DNA of 64,000 nucleotides, from assembly GCA_024642665.1 (NCBI GenBank), contig JAHEAR010000003.1:64385-128384 (forward strand). The letters run 5' to 3'. The notes below the pieces were generated by a model that made no database searches, had not been told where the DNA came from, and saw only the letters and a program-made list of their open reading frames with translations. The translations under genes and the position numbers were made by a program. Below, piece after piece: positions 26,438 to 37,179 of the stretch. This DNA is from Bacteroidota bacterium (lineage in GTDB: Bacteria > Bacteroidota > Bacteroidia > Chitinophagales > Saprospiraceae). Position 1 is the stretch's first letter, and each line of letters starts with the position of its first letter.

Positions 26438-27814
26438 ATGAAAAACTTTATTACCACCCTCAAGCATATTTGGAATATTAAAGAATTACGCGATCGTATT
26501 CTTTTTACGCTTTTGTTGGTTGCTATTTATCGTCTGGGTTCACGGATCGTTTTACCGGGCGTGGTACCTTCAGTATTAGATGCCTTTAATAGTAATCGTG
26601 GTGGTTCTAATGACTTGCTTGGTTTGATTAATATTTTTACCGGGGGGGCATTTAATAATGCAGCGATCTTTGCGCTAGGGATTATGCCTTATATCACAGC
26701 ATCCATTATTATTCAGTTGCTTGGTTTTGCGGTACCTTATTTTCAGCGATTACAACAGAAGGAAGGTGAGTCAGGGCGTAAGAAAATTACGCAGTTAACT
26801 CGATTACTGACCTTAGCGATTACATTGGTCCAAGGGGGCGCATATTTAACGTATATCAAGAGTGTTGGAGCGATTTCTCCAAATATTCCTGTACCCATTT
26901 TCTGGTTCTCCAGCATTATCATTTTATCCACGGGAACAATTCTGGCCATGTGGTTAGGTGAGCGAATCACAGATAAAGGAATTGGAAATGGTATCTCCAT
27001 ATTGATTATGATTGGTATCATTGCTTCCCTTCCGCAGGCTATTATTTTTGAATTCACGGCACAGATCAATCAAGGTGGGTTACTGACTTTTGTATTTGAA
27101 ATTGCTGCTTTCTTTGGGGTGACCATGCTGTGTATCCTGATCGTTCAGGGGGTAAGAAAGATTCCTATCAATTTTGCCAAGCGTATGGTGGGTAGAGGAA
27201 ATGCAAATATTCCGCAATCAGGAGCCAGAGATTATATTCCATTAAAAGTGAATGCTGCAGGGGTGATGCCAATCATCTTTGCTCAAGCTATTCTATTTCT
27301 GCCAATGACCGTGGCCCAATATTTTACTTCGGCAGATGGTTCTGGCGGCGGTGGGTTTTTGAGACAACTCAATGATCCGTTTTCTGCAGCAAGTATGATG
27401 TTCTCGTTTATCCTTGTGGTCGTTTTTACTTACATATACACTGCATTGATTGTCAATCCACAGCAATACGCAGAGCACCTGAAGCGTCAGAATGCTTTTA
27501 TTCCGGGGGTTAAACCAGGAAAGGACACTGCAGATTTTATTGATAATATCACCACAAGAGTAACCTTGCCGGGCGCTTTATTCCTCGGTTTAATTACAAT
27601 ACTGCCAAAGTTTGCATTCGATCTGGGTATCAATCAGGGCTTTGCCATTTTCTTTGGAGGAACATCTCTTCTGATTTTGGTAGGCGTTGTTTTGGACACA
27701 TTACAACAAATTGAAAGCTACTTATTGATGCGGAAATATGATGGCCTTGTAAAAGGCGGCAAACTCAAGGGACGTAGTGGTGGCAGCGGTATGCAGATTG
27801 GAGCCTCTATGTAA
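26438..27814 (+). CDS. secY: Preprotein translocase subunit SecY
   Basis: Channel subunit of the Sec translocon in the inner membrane, 458 aa with ten predicted membrane spans. Family signatures are the plug-proximal GGAFNNAAIFALGIMPYITASIIIQLL, and GERITDKGIGNGISILIMIGI. The cytoplasmic loop before TM9 is the conserved AEHLKRQNAFIPGVKPGKDTADFI. It provides the export route used by the signal-peptide proteins in this window. It lies within the spc operon between rplO and map. Confidence 0.97.
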   Translation: MKNFITTLKHIWNIKELRDRILFTLLLVAIYRLGSRIVLPGVVPSVLDAFNSNRGGSNDLLGLINIFTGGAFNNAAIFALGIMPYITASIIIQLLGFAVPYFQRLQQKEGESGRKKITQLTRLLTLAITLVQGGAYLTYIKSVGAISPNIPVPIFWFSSIIILSTGTILAMWLGERITDKGIGNGISILIMIGIIASLPQAIIFEFTAQINQGGLLTFVFEIAAFFGVTMLCILIVQGVRKIPINFAKRMVGRGNANIPQSGARDYIPLKVNAAGVMPIIFAQAILFLPMTVAQYFTSADGSGGGGFLRQLNDPFSAASMMFSFILVVVFTYIYTALIVNPQQYAEHLKRQNAFIPGVKPGKDTADFIDNITTRVTLPGALFLGLITILPKFAFDLGINQGFAIFFGGTSLLILVGVVLDTLQQIESYLLMRKYDGLVKGGKLKGRSGGSGMQIGASM

Positions 27815-27870
27815 ATTGGCCCCGATGCAGTTCTTTATTTTTTATTCTTTTTCCCTTTGATCCTGATACA

Positions 27871-28707
27871 ATGCAAATAGGATCCCGTTTTAATTATAAG
27901 ACCCCGGAAGAAATCGAATTAATCAGGAAGAACTGTCTTCTGGTAACGTCCACCCTGGCGGAAGTTGCCTCACATATTAAGCCCGGCATAACGGGTTTGG
28001 AATTAGATACAATCGCTGAAACATACATCAGAGATCATAAAGCAAAACCGGCTTTCAAAGGATATCCGGGATCTATTTTTGATTTTCCCGGGACTTTATG
28101 CATTTCATTCAATGAAGTCATCGTTCACGGCATCCCCGACAAGACTGAAATCAAGGAAGGAGATATAGTATCCATTGATTGTGGCGTCGATATGAATGGC
28201 TTTTTCGGAGATGCGGCCTTTACGTTTGCCATCGGAGAGATATCACCGGATGTCATGGAACTTCTTGTAACGACTCGCGAATGTCTGGATTTAGCCATTT
28301 CACAGGCCGTTTCCGGAAATCGATTAGGAGATATCGGTCACGCCGTACAACAACATGCTGAAGTGGATCACGACTATGGGGTCATTCGGGAGATGGTTGG
28401 TCATGGTATAGGCAAAAACTTACATGAGCCACCGGAAGTCCCGAATTATGGAAAACGAGGCAAAGGACCCTTATTAAAAGAAGGTTTGACCATCGCGATT
28501 GAGCCGATGATTAATCTGGGAAGCCGCAATGTACAGATGAAAAAAGATGGCTGGACGCTGGTCACCAGAGATATGAAGCCTTCTGCTCATTATGAGCATA
28601 CCATAGCAGTTCAAAAGTCCGCAGCAGATGTGCTTTCGGACCATTTGGTAATTGATGAGGCTATAAAAAATAATGTCAATTTGTCCGAAATACGGATAAA
28701 AAGATAG
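27871..28707 (+). CDS. map: Type I methionine aminopeptidase
   Basis: Removes the initiator Met from nascent proteins, 278 aa. Metal ligands are visible: His in EVIVHGIPD, the Asp pair of VSIDCGVDMNGFFGDAAFTF, His in MVGHGIGKNLHEPPEVPNY, Glu in AIEPMIN and Glu in HYEHTIAV. No N-terminal zinc-finger extension is present. It lies 56 bp after secY and 24 bp before infA. Confidence 0.96.
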   Translation: MQIGSRFNYKTPEEIELIRKNCLLVTSTLAEVASHIKPGITGLELDTIAETYIRDHKAKPAFKGYPGSIFDFPGTLCISFNEVIVHGIPDKTEIKEGDIVSIDCGVDMNGFFGDAAFTFAIGEISPDVMELLVTTRECLDLAISQAVSGNRLGDIGHAVQQHAEVDHDYGVIREMVGHGIGKNLHEPPEVPNYGKRGKGPLLKEGLTIAIEPMINLGSRNVQMKKDGWTLVTRDMKPSAHYEHTIAVQKSAADVLSDHLVIDEAIKNNVNLSEIRIKR

Positions 28708-28731
28708 ATATTTGCACTCCAAAATCAAAAA

Positions 28732-28950
28732 ATGGCAAAACAACAGGTCATAAAGCAGGATGGAATTATTGAGGAGGCCTTGTCTAATGCCATGTTTAGA
28801 GTGAGATTAGAGAACGATCATATGCTGATTGCAACCATTTCAGGCAAAATGCGTATGAATTACATAAGAATACTTCCCGGAGATAAGGTATCGGTGGAAA
28901 TGTCCCCCTACGATCTATCCAGAGGTAGAATAACATATAGGTATAAATAA
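28732..28950 (+). CDS. infA: Translation initiation factor IF-1
   Basis: IF-1, which binds the 30S A site during initiation, 72 aa (the family norm). The OB-fold is clear from [42 protein letters not shown] and [11 protein letters not shown]. Confidence 0.97.
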   Translation: MAKQQVIKQDGIIEEALSNAMFRVRLENDHMLIATISGKMRMNYIRILPGDKVSVEMSPYDLSRGRITYRYK

Positions 28951-28981
28951 TTGATCCTGAGGTCATTAAAATAGTATTAAG

Positions 28982-29098
28982 ATGAAAGTTAGAACTTCAG
29001 TAAAGAAAAGATCCGTGGACTGCAAAATTGTTCGCAGGAAAGGAAGAATCTATATTATTAACAAGAAGAATCCAAAATTCAAACAGCGTCAAGGCTAA
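28982..29098 (+). CDS. rpmJ: 50S ribosomal protein L36 (zinc-free form)
   Basis: L36, 38 aa, too short for the supplied ORF track. It translates as [20 protein letters not shown], then [18 protein letters not shown] and a TAA stop. Only one Cys of the usual CxxC...C...H zinc ribbon remains and the C-terminal His is Gln, so this is the zinc-independent type. It lies between infA and rpsM, its normal place. Confidence 0.95.
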   Translation: MKVRTSVKKRSVDCKIVRRKGRIYIINKKNPKFKQRQG

Positions 29099-29116
29099 TA
29101 AAAATCGAATATTCAT

Positions 29117-29494
29117 ATGGCTCGGATAGCAGGTATAGATCTTCCAAGAAATAAAAGAGGTGTAATTAGCCTTCAATACATATATGGTATTGGAGCTTCA
29201 CGCGCTAAGGACATCCTTGAAAAAGCGTCCATCAGTGAGCAGGTAAAAGTGCAGGATTGGACGGATGATAACGTGATGAACATATCCCGTATCATTCAGG
29301 AGCAGTATAAAGTAGAAGGAGAACTGCGCTCAGAAGTTCAACACCAGATCAAGCGATTGATGGATATCGCCTGTTATCGTGGGCTTCGTCACCGTAGAGG
29401 ACTTCCTGTTCGTGGACAACGCACAAAGACCAATGCTCGTACGAGAAAAGGAAAACGTAAGACAGTGGCAAACAAAAAGAAAGTAACGAAATAA
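29117..29494 (+). CDS. rpsM: 30S ribosomal protein S13
   Basis: S13 of the 30S head, contacting P-site tRNA and L5, 125 aa. Segments [29 protein letters not shown] and [30 protein letters not shown] are diagnostic. Confidence 0.97.
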   Translation: MARIAGIDLPRNKRGVISLQYIYGIGASRAKDILEKASISEQVKVQDWTDDNVMNISRIIQEQYKVEGELRSEVQHQIKRLMDIACYRGLRHRRGLPVRGQRTKTNARTRKGKRKTVANKKKVTK

Positions 29495-29526
29495 TCAGAT
29501 TCTGAATTCCTATTGTATAGTATACT

Positions 29527-29919
29527 ATGGCTAAGACATTAAAAAAGACAGCTAAGAAGCGCAAGGTTAAAGTAGAAGCGGATGGAAAGGTATTCATTCA
29601 GGCTACTTTTAACAATATCATTATCACGCTTACGAATCGTGCAGGACAAGTAATTTCATGGGCTTCTGCCGGCAAAGCTGGTTTTAAAGGGTCAAAGAAA
29701 AATACACCTTATGCTGCTCAGATTGCTGCATCAAGCGCTGCTCAGGAAGCCTACGATGCCGGAATGAGATCAGCTGAGGTTTTCGTCAAAGGACCCGGAT
29801 CCGGTCGTGAAGCAGCCATTCGTGCCATTGATGGCATCGGCGTGCGCATTTCCAAAATTCAGGATTTAACACCGGTTCCACATAATGGATGCCGTCCACC
29901 AAAAAGAAGAAGAGTGTAA
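29527..29919 (+). CDS. rpsK: 30S ribosomal protein S11
   Basis: S11 of the 30S platform, 130 aa. Recognised by [43 protein letters not shown] and the C-terminal [15 protein letters not shown]. Confidence 0.97.
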   Translation: MAKTLKKTAKKRKVKVEADGKVFIQATFNNIIITLTNRAGQVISWASAGKAGFKGSKKNTPYAAQIAASSAAQEAYDAGMRSAEVFVKGPGSGREAAIRAIDGIGVRISKIQDLTPVPHNGCRPPKRRRV

Positions 29920-29968
29920 TGCCATTTTGTGGCTGATATAGTTTTAATTCTATCTATTCGAAATAATT

Positions 29969-30580
29969 ATGGCAAGATATACCGGACCTACAACGAAGAA
30001 AGCAAGAGCGCTGGGTGAGATGATCTTCGGTTACGATAAAAGCTTCGAGCGTAAGAAATACCGCCCGGGTCAACATGGTAACTCAAAGCGTCGTCGTCAG
30101 AAGTCAGAGTACGCCCTGCAGTTGCTCGAAAAGCAAAAAGCAAAATATACCTATGGCGTCCTTGAGCGCCAGTTCCGCAATATTTTTGAGAAAGCCTCTT
30201 CCAAGAGTGGGGTAACTGGTACAGTACTACTTCAGTTTTTGGAAGCTCGTCTCGACAATACGATTTTCAGATTAGGTATTGCCAGAACACGCAGAGCAGC
30301 CAGACAATTGGTTTCACATAAGCATGTGCTGGTCAATGGAGAATTATCCAATATCCCGTCACGCCGTTTAAAGCCCGGTGACGTAGTTTCAGTTCGCGGA
30401 AAGTCACAGCACCTGGAAGTCATCAATGACAACATTGGGGCTAAAGCAGATATCAGAAAATTTCCATGGTTAGAGTGGAATGCTGATCGCATGGAAGGTA
30501 AATTCCTTGCATTCCCTGAGCGTGATGAAATTCCTGAAAAAATCAACGAGCAGTTAATCGTCGAATTGTATTCAAAATAA
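29969..30580 (+). CDS. rpsD: 30S ribosomal protein S4
   Basis: S4, a primary 16S-binding protein that can repress the alpha operon, 203 aa. The N-terminus [17 protein letters not shown] lacks the Cys-type zinc motif found in some bacteria. The S4 RNA-binding domain [30 protein letters not shown] is clear. A stable hairpin follows 18 bp after its stop. Confidence 0.97.
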   Translation: MARYTGPTTKKARALGEMIFGYDKSFERKKYRPGQHGNSKRRRQKSEYALQLLEKQKAKYTYGVLERQFRNIFEKASSKSGVTGTVLLQFLEARLDNTIFRLGIARTRRAARQLVSHKHVLVNGELSNIPSRRLKPGDVVSVRGKSQHLEVINDNIGAKADIRKFPWLEWNADRMEGKFLAFPERDEIPEKINEQLIVELYSK

Positions 30581-30597
30581 CCATAATGGTACAAAAA

Positions 30598-30623
30598 GGT
30601 ATAGTCTGTTTTTCGGCTATACC
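30598..30623 (+). promoter_or_regulatory. RNA hairpin between rpsD and rpoA
   Basis: GGTATAGTC and GGCTATACC form a 9-bp stem with one G-U pair and an 8-nt loop, 18 bp after rpsD. Only a mixed AT-rich tract follows, so it is at most a weak terminator. It could be an attenuator or processing site separating rpoA and rplQ from the ribosomal genes. Confidence 0.55.
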
Positions 30624-30665
30624 AATTGTATTTTATTATATCATTTCATTCTGTAATTTCCTTGT

Positions 30666-31664
30666 ATGAGTATCTTGAACTTTCAAAAGCCGGATAAAAT
30701 ATTACTCCAGAAAGCGACTGACTTTCATGGACAATTCGAGTTTAAACCGTTAGAACCGGGATTTGGTCAGACTATAGGGAATTCACTTCGCAGAATACTG
30801 CTTTCATCACTTGAAGGATATGCTATTTCAGCGATCCGAATAGCCGGTGTAGATCATGAGTTCTCATCAATCCCCGGTGTGGTTGAAGACGTAGTGGATA
30901 TCATCCTCAACATCAAGCAAATCAGATTGAAAAGTAAACATGAAGATGATGCTGCTACCGAACATCAGATTTATATCACCATCAGCGGTCAGGATGAGTT
31001 TAGAGCAAAAGACATAGAATCAAAGACCAATGTTTTTGAAGTCATGAACCCTGAATTGCTGATATGCCGAATGGAGCCTTCTGTCAATCTTGAGTTGGAA
31101 ATGACGATCACCAAAGGAAGAGGATATGTTCCTGCAGAGGACAATATGCCTGAGAATGCGCCTATTGGCGTAATTCCGGTGGATGCTATTTACACCCCTT
31201 TGAAAAAAGTTTCTTACCATATTTCAAATACACGTGTAGGACAACGTACAGATTATGAGAAGCTAAGCATAGAGCTTGAAACAGATGGAACGATCCACCC
31301 TGAAGAAGCCATTAAAGAAGCCAGCCGTATCATGATCCAACATCTTATGTTGATTACTGATGAGCATATCACGTTTGATGACAAAGTAGGGAAAGAAGAT
31401 GGTATCGTTAATGAGCATATCCTCAGCATGCGCAAGCTGTTGAAGACTTCCCTTGAAGATCTTGATCTGTCTGTAAGAGCGTACAATTGTCTTAAAGCCG
31501 CAAAAATTAATTCGCTGGCAGAATTAGTAAAATTTGATACACACGAATTATTGAAATTTAGAAATTTCGGTAAGAAGTCATTAGTAGAAATTGAGGAGCT
31601 TCTCCAGATCAAAGGATTGACCTTTGGGATGGATCTCGCAAAATATAAATTGGACGAAGAGTAA
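30666..31664 (+). CDS. rpoA: DNA-directed RNA polymerase subunit alpha
   Basis: RNA polymerase alpha, 332 aa. The N-terminal dimerisation domain is seen in FKPLEPGFGQTIGNSLRRILLSSLEGYAISAIRI and IPGVVEDVVDIILNIK. The C-terminal UP-element/activator-binding domain has LSVRAYNCLKAAKINSLAELV and FRNFGKKSLVEIEELLQIKGL. It lies in the alpha operon between rpsD and rplQ. Confidence 0.97.
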   Translation: MSILNFQKPDKILLQKATDFHGQFEFKPLEPGFGQTIGNSLRRILLSSLEGYAISAIRIAGVDHEFSSIPGVVEDVVDIILNIKQIRLKSKHEDDAATEHQIYITISGQDEFRAKDIESKTNVFEVMNPELLICRMEPSVNLELEMTITKGRGYVPAEDNMPENAPIGVIPVDAIYTPLKKVSYHISNTRVGQRTDYEKLSIELETDGTIHPEEAIKEASRIMIQHLMLITDEHITFDDKVGKEDGIVNEHILSMRKLLKTSLEDLDLSVRAYNCLKAAKINSLAELVKFDTHELLKFRNFGKKSLVEIEELLQIKGLTFGMDLAKYKLDEE

Positions 31665-31753
31665 AATCATGTTCAACCTATTGCAGTAACCTGTAAGGAA
31701 TTTTTCCTGGTGCTGCGGAGTCATTAAATTGTTAACCATTTTTCAACTCGATT

Positions 31754-32263
31754 ATGAGACACGGAAAGAAATTCAATCACCTGAGCAGGACGTCAAGCCA
31801 TCGTGCGGCATTGTTAATGAACCTGAGCCTTGCGTTGATAGAGCATAAGCGCATATTTACCACAGTAGCTAAGGCAAAAGCACTTAGAAAGCATATTGAG
31901 CCTATACTGACCAAATCAAAGACAAACACGACACACAATAGGCGGGTTGCTTTTTCTTACCTGAATAATAAAGAAGCTGTCACAGAGCTATTTACTACGA
32001 TTTCCGCAAAAATTGGAGAGCGTCCGGGTGGGTACACGCGGGTCATTAAGACAGGATTCCGAAAAGGAGATGGTGCTGAAATGGCTATGATCGAATTGGT
32101 TGACTTTAATGAAATTTATACCAATCCAAAGAACAAAAGAAGTGAAAAGGACACCGCTAAACCAGGTGCTCGTCGTACGCGAAGAAGCAAGGCGAAAACT
32201 CCTGCTGCTGCTGCTCCATCCGCTAAGAAAGCAGCAGAATCAGCTGCTAATGAGGAGGAATAA
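31754..32263 (+). CDS. rplQ: 50S ribosomal protein L17 with Ala/Lys-rich tail
   Basis: L17 at the tunnel exit, 169 aa against ~120-130 in most bacteria. The core is clear: [33 protein letters not shown] and [25 protein letters not shown]. The last ~35 residues are Ala/Lys-rich low complexity ([20 protein letters not shown]), a type of tail seen in other Bacteroidota L17 proteins. Last gene of the superoperon. Confidence 0.96.
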   Translation: MRHGKKFNHLSRTSSHRAALLMNLSLALIEHKRIFTTVAKAKALRKHIEPILTKSKTNTTHNRRVAFSYLNNKEAVTELFTTISAKIGERPGGYTRVIKTGFRKGDGAEMAMIELVDFNEIYTNPKNKRSEKDTAKPGARRTRRSKAKTPAAAAPSAKKAAESAANEEE

Positions 32264-32288
32264 TTTGCTTCCATTTTAAGAAATATTA

Positions 32289-32318
32289 AAGGCCTGGAGT
32301 TTTCCGGGCCTTTTTTTT
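32289..32318 (+). terminator. Rho-independent terminator of the ribosomal superoperon
   Basis: AAGGCCTGGA / TCCGGGCCTT form a 10-bp stem with one G-U pair around a short loop, directly followed by eight T. It lies 26 bp after rplQ. Confidence 0.9.
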
Positions 32319-32395
32319 GGCCATCTGGATACTTTTCTGACGAAAGAATCTTAGATGGTTTGACATTTAATAAAGACCGATACTAATTTTTCCTA

Positions 32396-32403
32396 TATAT
32401 TTG
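32396..32403 (+). promoter_or_regulatory. TAnnTTTG promoter-like element before carA
   Basis: TATATTTG matches the Bacteroidota -7 consensus and lies 25 bp before the carA ATG, after the superoperon terminator. A TTGACA-like stretch at 32360 is not at the expected spacing. Confidence 0.45.
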
Positions 32404-32428
32404 ACCCCCTGAATGAAAGTGTTAACAC

Positions 32429-33541
32429 ATGCTATCTGATTCAGCGGCCAAAAAGGCCATTCTCCTCCTCGAAGACGGGACTTATTTTGAAGGTTTCGCA
32501 GCCGGATTACCGGGTACGGCGACCGGTGAAATCTGCTTTAATACAGGCATGACCGGCTACCAGGAAATTTTTACTGACCCCTCTTATTTCGGACAGATTC
32601 TGGTGACTACCCATGTCCATATTGGAAACTACGGGGCCAAAGACTCAGAGATCGAAAGCAGTCAAATGCAAATCAATGCCCTGATTTGTAAATCATTTGT
32701 TGATGAATACAGCCGCGCGCTGGCAGATCAATCGATACAGGCTTTTTTTGAGCAACAGAAGAAGCTTTGTATCTATGGGGTGGATACGCGTGCTATTGTC
32801 CGTCACATCAGGAGCAAAGGCGCCATGAATGCGATTATCTCCAGCGAAGAACTTGATCTGGAGGTCCTTAAAAAGAAGCTGGCTCAGGTTCCATCAATGG
32901 AGGGCCTTGAACTAAGCTCTAAAGTCTCCACACAGGAACCGTATGAAGTTGGTAATCCTGATGCCCAATTGAGAGTATCTGCGCTTGACTACGGTATTAA
33001 AACAAATATTCTGAATTGTCTCGTTGATCGAGGTTGTAAAGTCAAAGTGTTTCCTGCTACAGCATCTTATGAAGAGGTGATGAGTTATGCACCTCACGGC
33101 ATATTTTTATCGAATGGTCCCGGTGATCCATCAGCGATGACCTATACCCTGGAGGTGGTCAGGAAATTAGTAGATGATGGCAGACCATTATTCGGTATCT
33201 GCCTGGGTCATCAGGTACTGGCTTTATCACAAGGTATTTCTACTTATAAAATGCACCATGGACATCGTGGCATCAATCATCCCGTATTAAATAAAGTGTC
33301 CGGGAAAGCTGAAGTGACCAGCCAGAATCATGGTTTTGGAGTCAGTGAAGAATCTATCAGAAACCAGGAGGATAATATTCAGGTGACGCATATCAATCTA
33401 AATGATCAAACCGTAGAGGGTTTGCGGATCATAGGGAAGCCGGCATTTTCAGTGCAATATCATCCCGAAGCCTCTCCCGGTCCACATGATTCCAGATATT
33501 TGTTTGATGATTTTGTGCATCTGATGAATCAGCATAATTGA
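32429..33541 (+). CDS. carA: Carbamoyl-phosphate synthase small subunit
   Basis: Glutamine amidotransferase subunit that feeds ammonia to CarB for carbamoyl phosphate (arginine and pyrimidine synthesis), 370 aa. The N-terminal domain shows GEICFNTGMTGYQEIFTDPSYFGQI. The class I amidotransferase domain has the nucleophile Cys in FGICLGHQVLALS and the His/Glu pair in QYHPEASPGPHDS. carB is not in the window, so the two subunits are unlinked here. The rplQ-carA-eno order is seen in other Bacteroidota. Confidence 0.96.
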   Translation: MLSDSAAKKAILLLEDGTYFEGFAAGLPGTATGEICFNTGMTGYQEIFTDPSYFGQILVTTHVHIGNYGAKDSEIESSQMQINALICKSFVDEYSRALADQSIQAFFEQQKKLCIYGVDTRAIVRHIRSKGAMNAIISSEELDLEVLKKKLAQVPSMEGLELSSKVSTQEPYEVGNPDAQLRVSALDYGIKTNILNCLVDRGCKVKVFPATASYEEVMSYAPHGIFLSNGPGDPSAMTYTLEVVRKLVDDGRPLFGICLGHQVLALSQGISTYKMHHGHRGINHPVLNKVSGKAEVTSQNHGFGVSEESIRNQEDNIQVTHINLNDQTVEGLRIIGKPAFSVQYHPEASPGPHDSRYLFDDFVHLMNQHN

Positions 33542-33582
33542 TTCTCTAAATCATTAAAGTTTTAGGTATTTACTTATTTTAC

Positions 33583-33604
33583 ACAAGTATAGTAATCTAC
33601 TTGT
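33583..33604. repeat. Inverted repeat ACAAGTA-N8-TACTTGT upstream of eno
   Basis: A perfect 7-bp inverted repeat with an 8-nt spacer, 32-53 bp before the eno start codon. It could be an operator or a weak terminator hairpin of carA. No T-tract follows. Confidence 0.4.
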
Positions 33605-33623
33605 TTCTTCAATAATCGGATAA

Positions 33624-34922
<1,299 letters not shown>

Positions 34923-35078
34923 TTAGATTGGCCTCAGGTGGTCTGGATAAAACCGGAAGGGGTGAGTTTTTCTTTCACCCTGGCTTTCAGAGGTTTAATA
35001 TATTATTAAAAAACAACATATTTGGTCAGATCGTTTTTATGGGTTATCTTTCGGACTTCACATAAGGGCTCAAACTTC

Positions 35079-35384
35079 ATGAAAAGACTACTTCATCTAA
35101 AGCAGGTGATTACTGATCTGATGGCATCAGGATGGCTTACAAAATATACGGTTTCAGCCGGTTTATTTGTCATTTGGATGTTATTCTTTGACAAGCATAA
35201 TTTCTTTACCCAATGGAGTTTGAGACGCTCGGTCAACCATTTGGAAATTTCTATTGAGAAATATAAGAAGCAACTGGCGGAAGCTGAATCTGCACATGAA
35301 GATTTGATGAACAACAAAGAGAAATTTGCGAGAGAAAAGTATCTCATGCACAAACCGGATGAAGATATTTTCTTGTTTCAATAA
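35079..35384 (+). CDS. DivIC/FtsB-like septum formation initiator protein
   Basis: Small bitopic membrane protein of 101 aa from MKRLLHLKQ (35079). The track's earlier start adds 19 residues not expected in the family. A single transmembrane helix at about 20-37 (YTVSAGLFVIWMLFFD) is followed by a coiled coil (RRSVNHLEISIEKYKKQLAEAESAHEDLMNN) and the family end motif FAREKYLMHKPDEDIF. FtsB/DivIC proteins link FtsL and FtsQ in the division complex. In Bacteroidota this gene commonly follows eno, as here. Confidence 0.85.
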   Translation: MKRLLHLKQVITDLMASGWLTKYTVSAGLFVIWMLFFDKHNFFTQWSLRRSVNHLEISIEKYKKQLAEAESAHEDLMNNKEKFAREKYLMHKPDEDIFLFQ

Positions 35385-35408
35385 CCATAAGAAGAATTAA
35401 TAGGATTT

Positions 35409-36281
35409 ATGAGTGTACTTGTAGGAAAGGATAGCCGGGTCATTGTTCAGGGCTTCACAGGAACAGAGGGAACATTTCATGCTGGTCAGATGATTGAGTA
35501 TGGAACGAATGTGGTTGGCGGGGTTACGCCCGGAAAAGGAGGACAAACCCATTTGGATCGGCCTGTTTTCAATACCGTGGAGGATGCTGTAAGAGAAACA
35601 CAAGCGAATGTCTCCATAATATTTGTTCCGCCGGCATTTGCTCCTGATGCTATTCTGGAAGCTGCTGAAGCCGGTATAAAAGTGATCATTTGCATTACCG
35701 AAGGCATTCCGGTGCAGGACATGATAAAAGTCAAAGATTATTTGAATAAAACAGGAAGCCGTCTGATTGGGCCAAATTGCCCGGGTATCATCACACCCGG
35801 TGAAGCCAAGATCGGTATCATGCCCGGATTTATTCATACACCGGGACGTATTGGAATTGTTTCAAGATCAGGTACCCTAACTTATGAGGCGGTTGATCAG
35901 GTGACCAAGGCAGGCTTAGGACAATCCACCTGCATAGGTATCGGTGGCGATCCAATTTGCGGCACCACCACTATGGAGGCTGTTCAGTTATTAATGGAGG
36001 ACCCTGATACCGACGGGATCATCATGATAGGGGAGATTGGGGGGAGTATGGAAGCGGATGCAGCCCATTGGATAAAAGCGCATGGTACTAAGCCAGTGGT
36101 AGGCTTTATTGCCGGGAAAACTGCGCCGGCGGGTCGTACGATGGGTCATGCAGGAGCGATCGTTGGCGGAAAAGCTGATACAGCTGCAGCCAAGATGGAA
36201 ATTCTTGCTGCATGTGGTGTTCATGTCGTAGAATCTCCGGCACAGATTGGCGCAAAGATGGCCGAAGTCCTGTCTAATTAA
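35409..36281 (+). CDS. sucD: Succinate-CoA ligase (ADP-forming) subunit alpha
   Basis: TCA-cycle enzyme subunit that binds CoA and carries the phosphohistidine, 290 aa. Signature segments are [51 protein letters not shown] and the active-site His loop [21 protein letters not shown]. sucC (beta subunit) is not nearby. It lies 24 bp after the divIC-like gene. Confidence 0.97.
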   Translation: MSVLVGKDSRVIVQGFTGTEGTFHAGQMIEYGTNVVGGVTPGKGGQTHLDRPVFNTVEDAVRETQANVSIIFVPPAFAPDAILEAAEAGIKVIICITEGIPVQDMIKVKDYLNKTGSRLIGPNCPGIITPGEAKIGIMPGFIHTPGRIGIVSRSGTLTYEAVDQVTKAGLGQSTCIGIGGDPICGTTTMEAVQLLMEDPDTDGIIMIGEIGGSMEADAAHWIKAHGTKPVVGFIAGKTAPAGRTMGHAGAIVGGKADTAAAKMEILAACGVHVVESPAQIGAKMAEVLSN

Positions 36282-36337
36282 ATGAATTCAGGTTTAGCAA
36301 TAATCTGCCTTATTCTTTTTTATAGATTCATATCATT

Positions 36338-37147
36338 ATGATCCAACATCAATTATTAGCAGGCAAGCGTGGCGTAATTTTTGGCGCTTTAGATGAAAGT
36401 TCAATCGCCTGGCATGTAGCAAAACAATGTGTCGCTGAAGGAGCAACAATTACCTTGACGAATGCCCCTGTGGCTATGCGTTTTGGGACTATTCAAAAAT
36501 TAGGAGAGGAATTAAACGCTGAAGTTATATCTGCCGATGCAACCTCTGCTGAAGACCTCACAAACCTATTTCAAAAGTCAATTGAAGTACTGGGTGGTCC
36601 GATTGATTTTGTTTTGCATTCGATAGGTATGTCATTGAATGTTCGAAAGGGTAAAACATATACCGATTTAAATCACGAGTGGATGCACAAGACACTCGAT
36701 ATTAGTGCGATGTCCTTTCATCGTATGATGCAGGTTTTGTTTAATACGGAGGCTATGGCTGATGGTGGTTCTATTTTATCGCTGTCCTATATAGCAGCAC
36801 AGCGTGTGTTTCCGGACTATAGTGAAATGGCTGACGCAAAAGCTTTACTGGAATCTTTCGCAAGAAGCTTTGGATATCATTTTGGGATTAAAAAAGGCGT
36901 AAGGGTAAATACGATCTCTCAATCCCCTACGCGTACCACAGCCGGAAGTGGCGTAAAAGGATTTGATGATTTTTTCTCCTATGCGGAAACTATGTCCCCA
37001 TTAGGAAATGCCAGTGCAGAAGACTGCGCCAATTACTGTGTCAGTTTATTTTCAGACTATACAAAGGCAGTCACCATGCAAAACCTTTATCATGATGGAG
37101 GCTTCAGTTCAATGGGCGTAAATCCGGCGATTCTAAGTCAGGAATAG
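36338..37147 (+). CDS. fabI: Enoyl-[acyl-carrier-protein] reductase (NADH), FabI type
   Basis: Short-chain dehydrogenase-type enzyme catalysing the last step of fatty acid elongation, 269 aa. The FabI-specific nucleotide loop GALDESSIAWHVAKQC is present. So is the catalytic Tyr/Lys pair with six residues between, YSEMADAK, followed by ALLESFARSFGYHFGIKKGVRVN. The C-terminal YHDGGFSSMG is typical. It lies 56 bp after sucD, probably with its own promoter. Confidence 0.95.
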   Translation: MIQHQLLAGKRGVIFGALDESSIAWHVAKQCVAEGATITLTNAPVAMRFGTIQKLGEELNAEVISADATSAEDLTNLFQKSIEVLGGPIDFVLHSIGMSLNVRKGKTYTDLNHEWMHKTLDISAMSFHRMMQVLFNTEAMADGGSILSLSYIAAQRVFPDYSEMADAKALLESFARSFGYHFGIKKGVRVNTISQSPTRTTAGSGVKGFDDFFSYAETMSPLGNASAEDCANYCVSLFSDYTKAVTMQNLYHDGGFSSMGVNPAILSQE

Positions 37148-37179
37148 CATATCTTCACCAAAAGTGCGTTTTCTATTGC

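Noticed and set aside
34960-34980. GGGTGA/TCACCC hairpin after eno as a terminator
   Set aside because: Only a 6-bp stem and no T-tract after it; too weak to list as a terminator.
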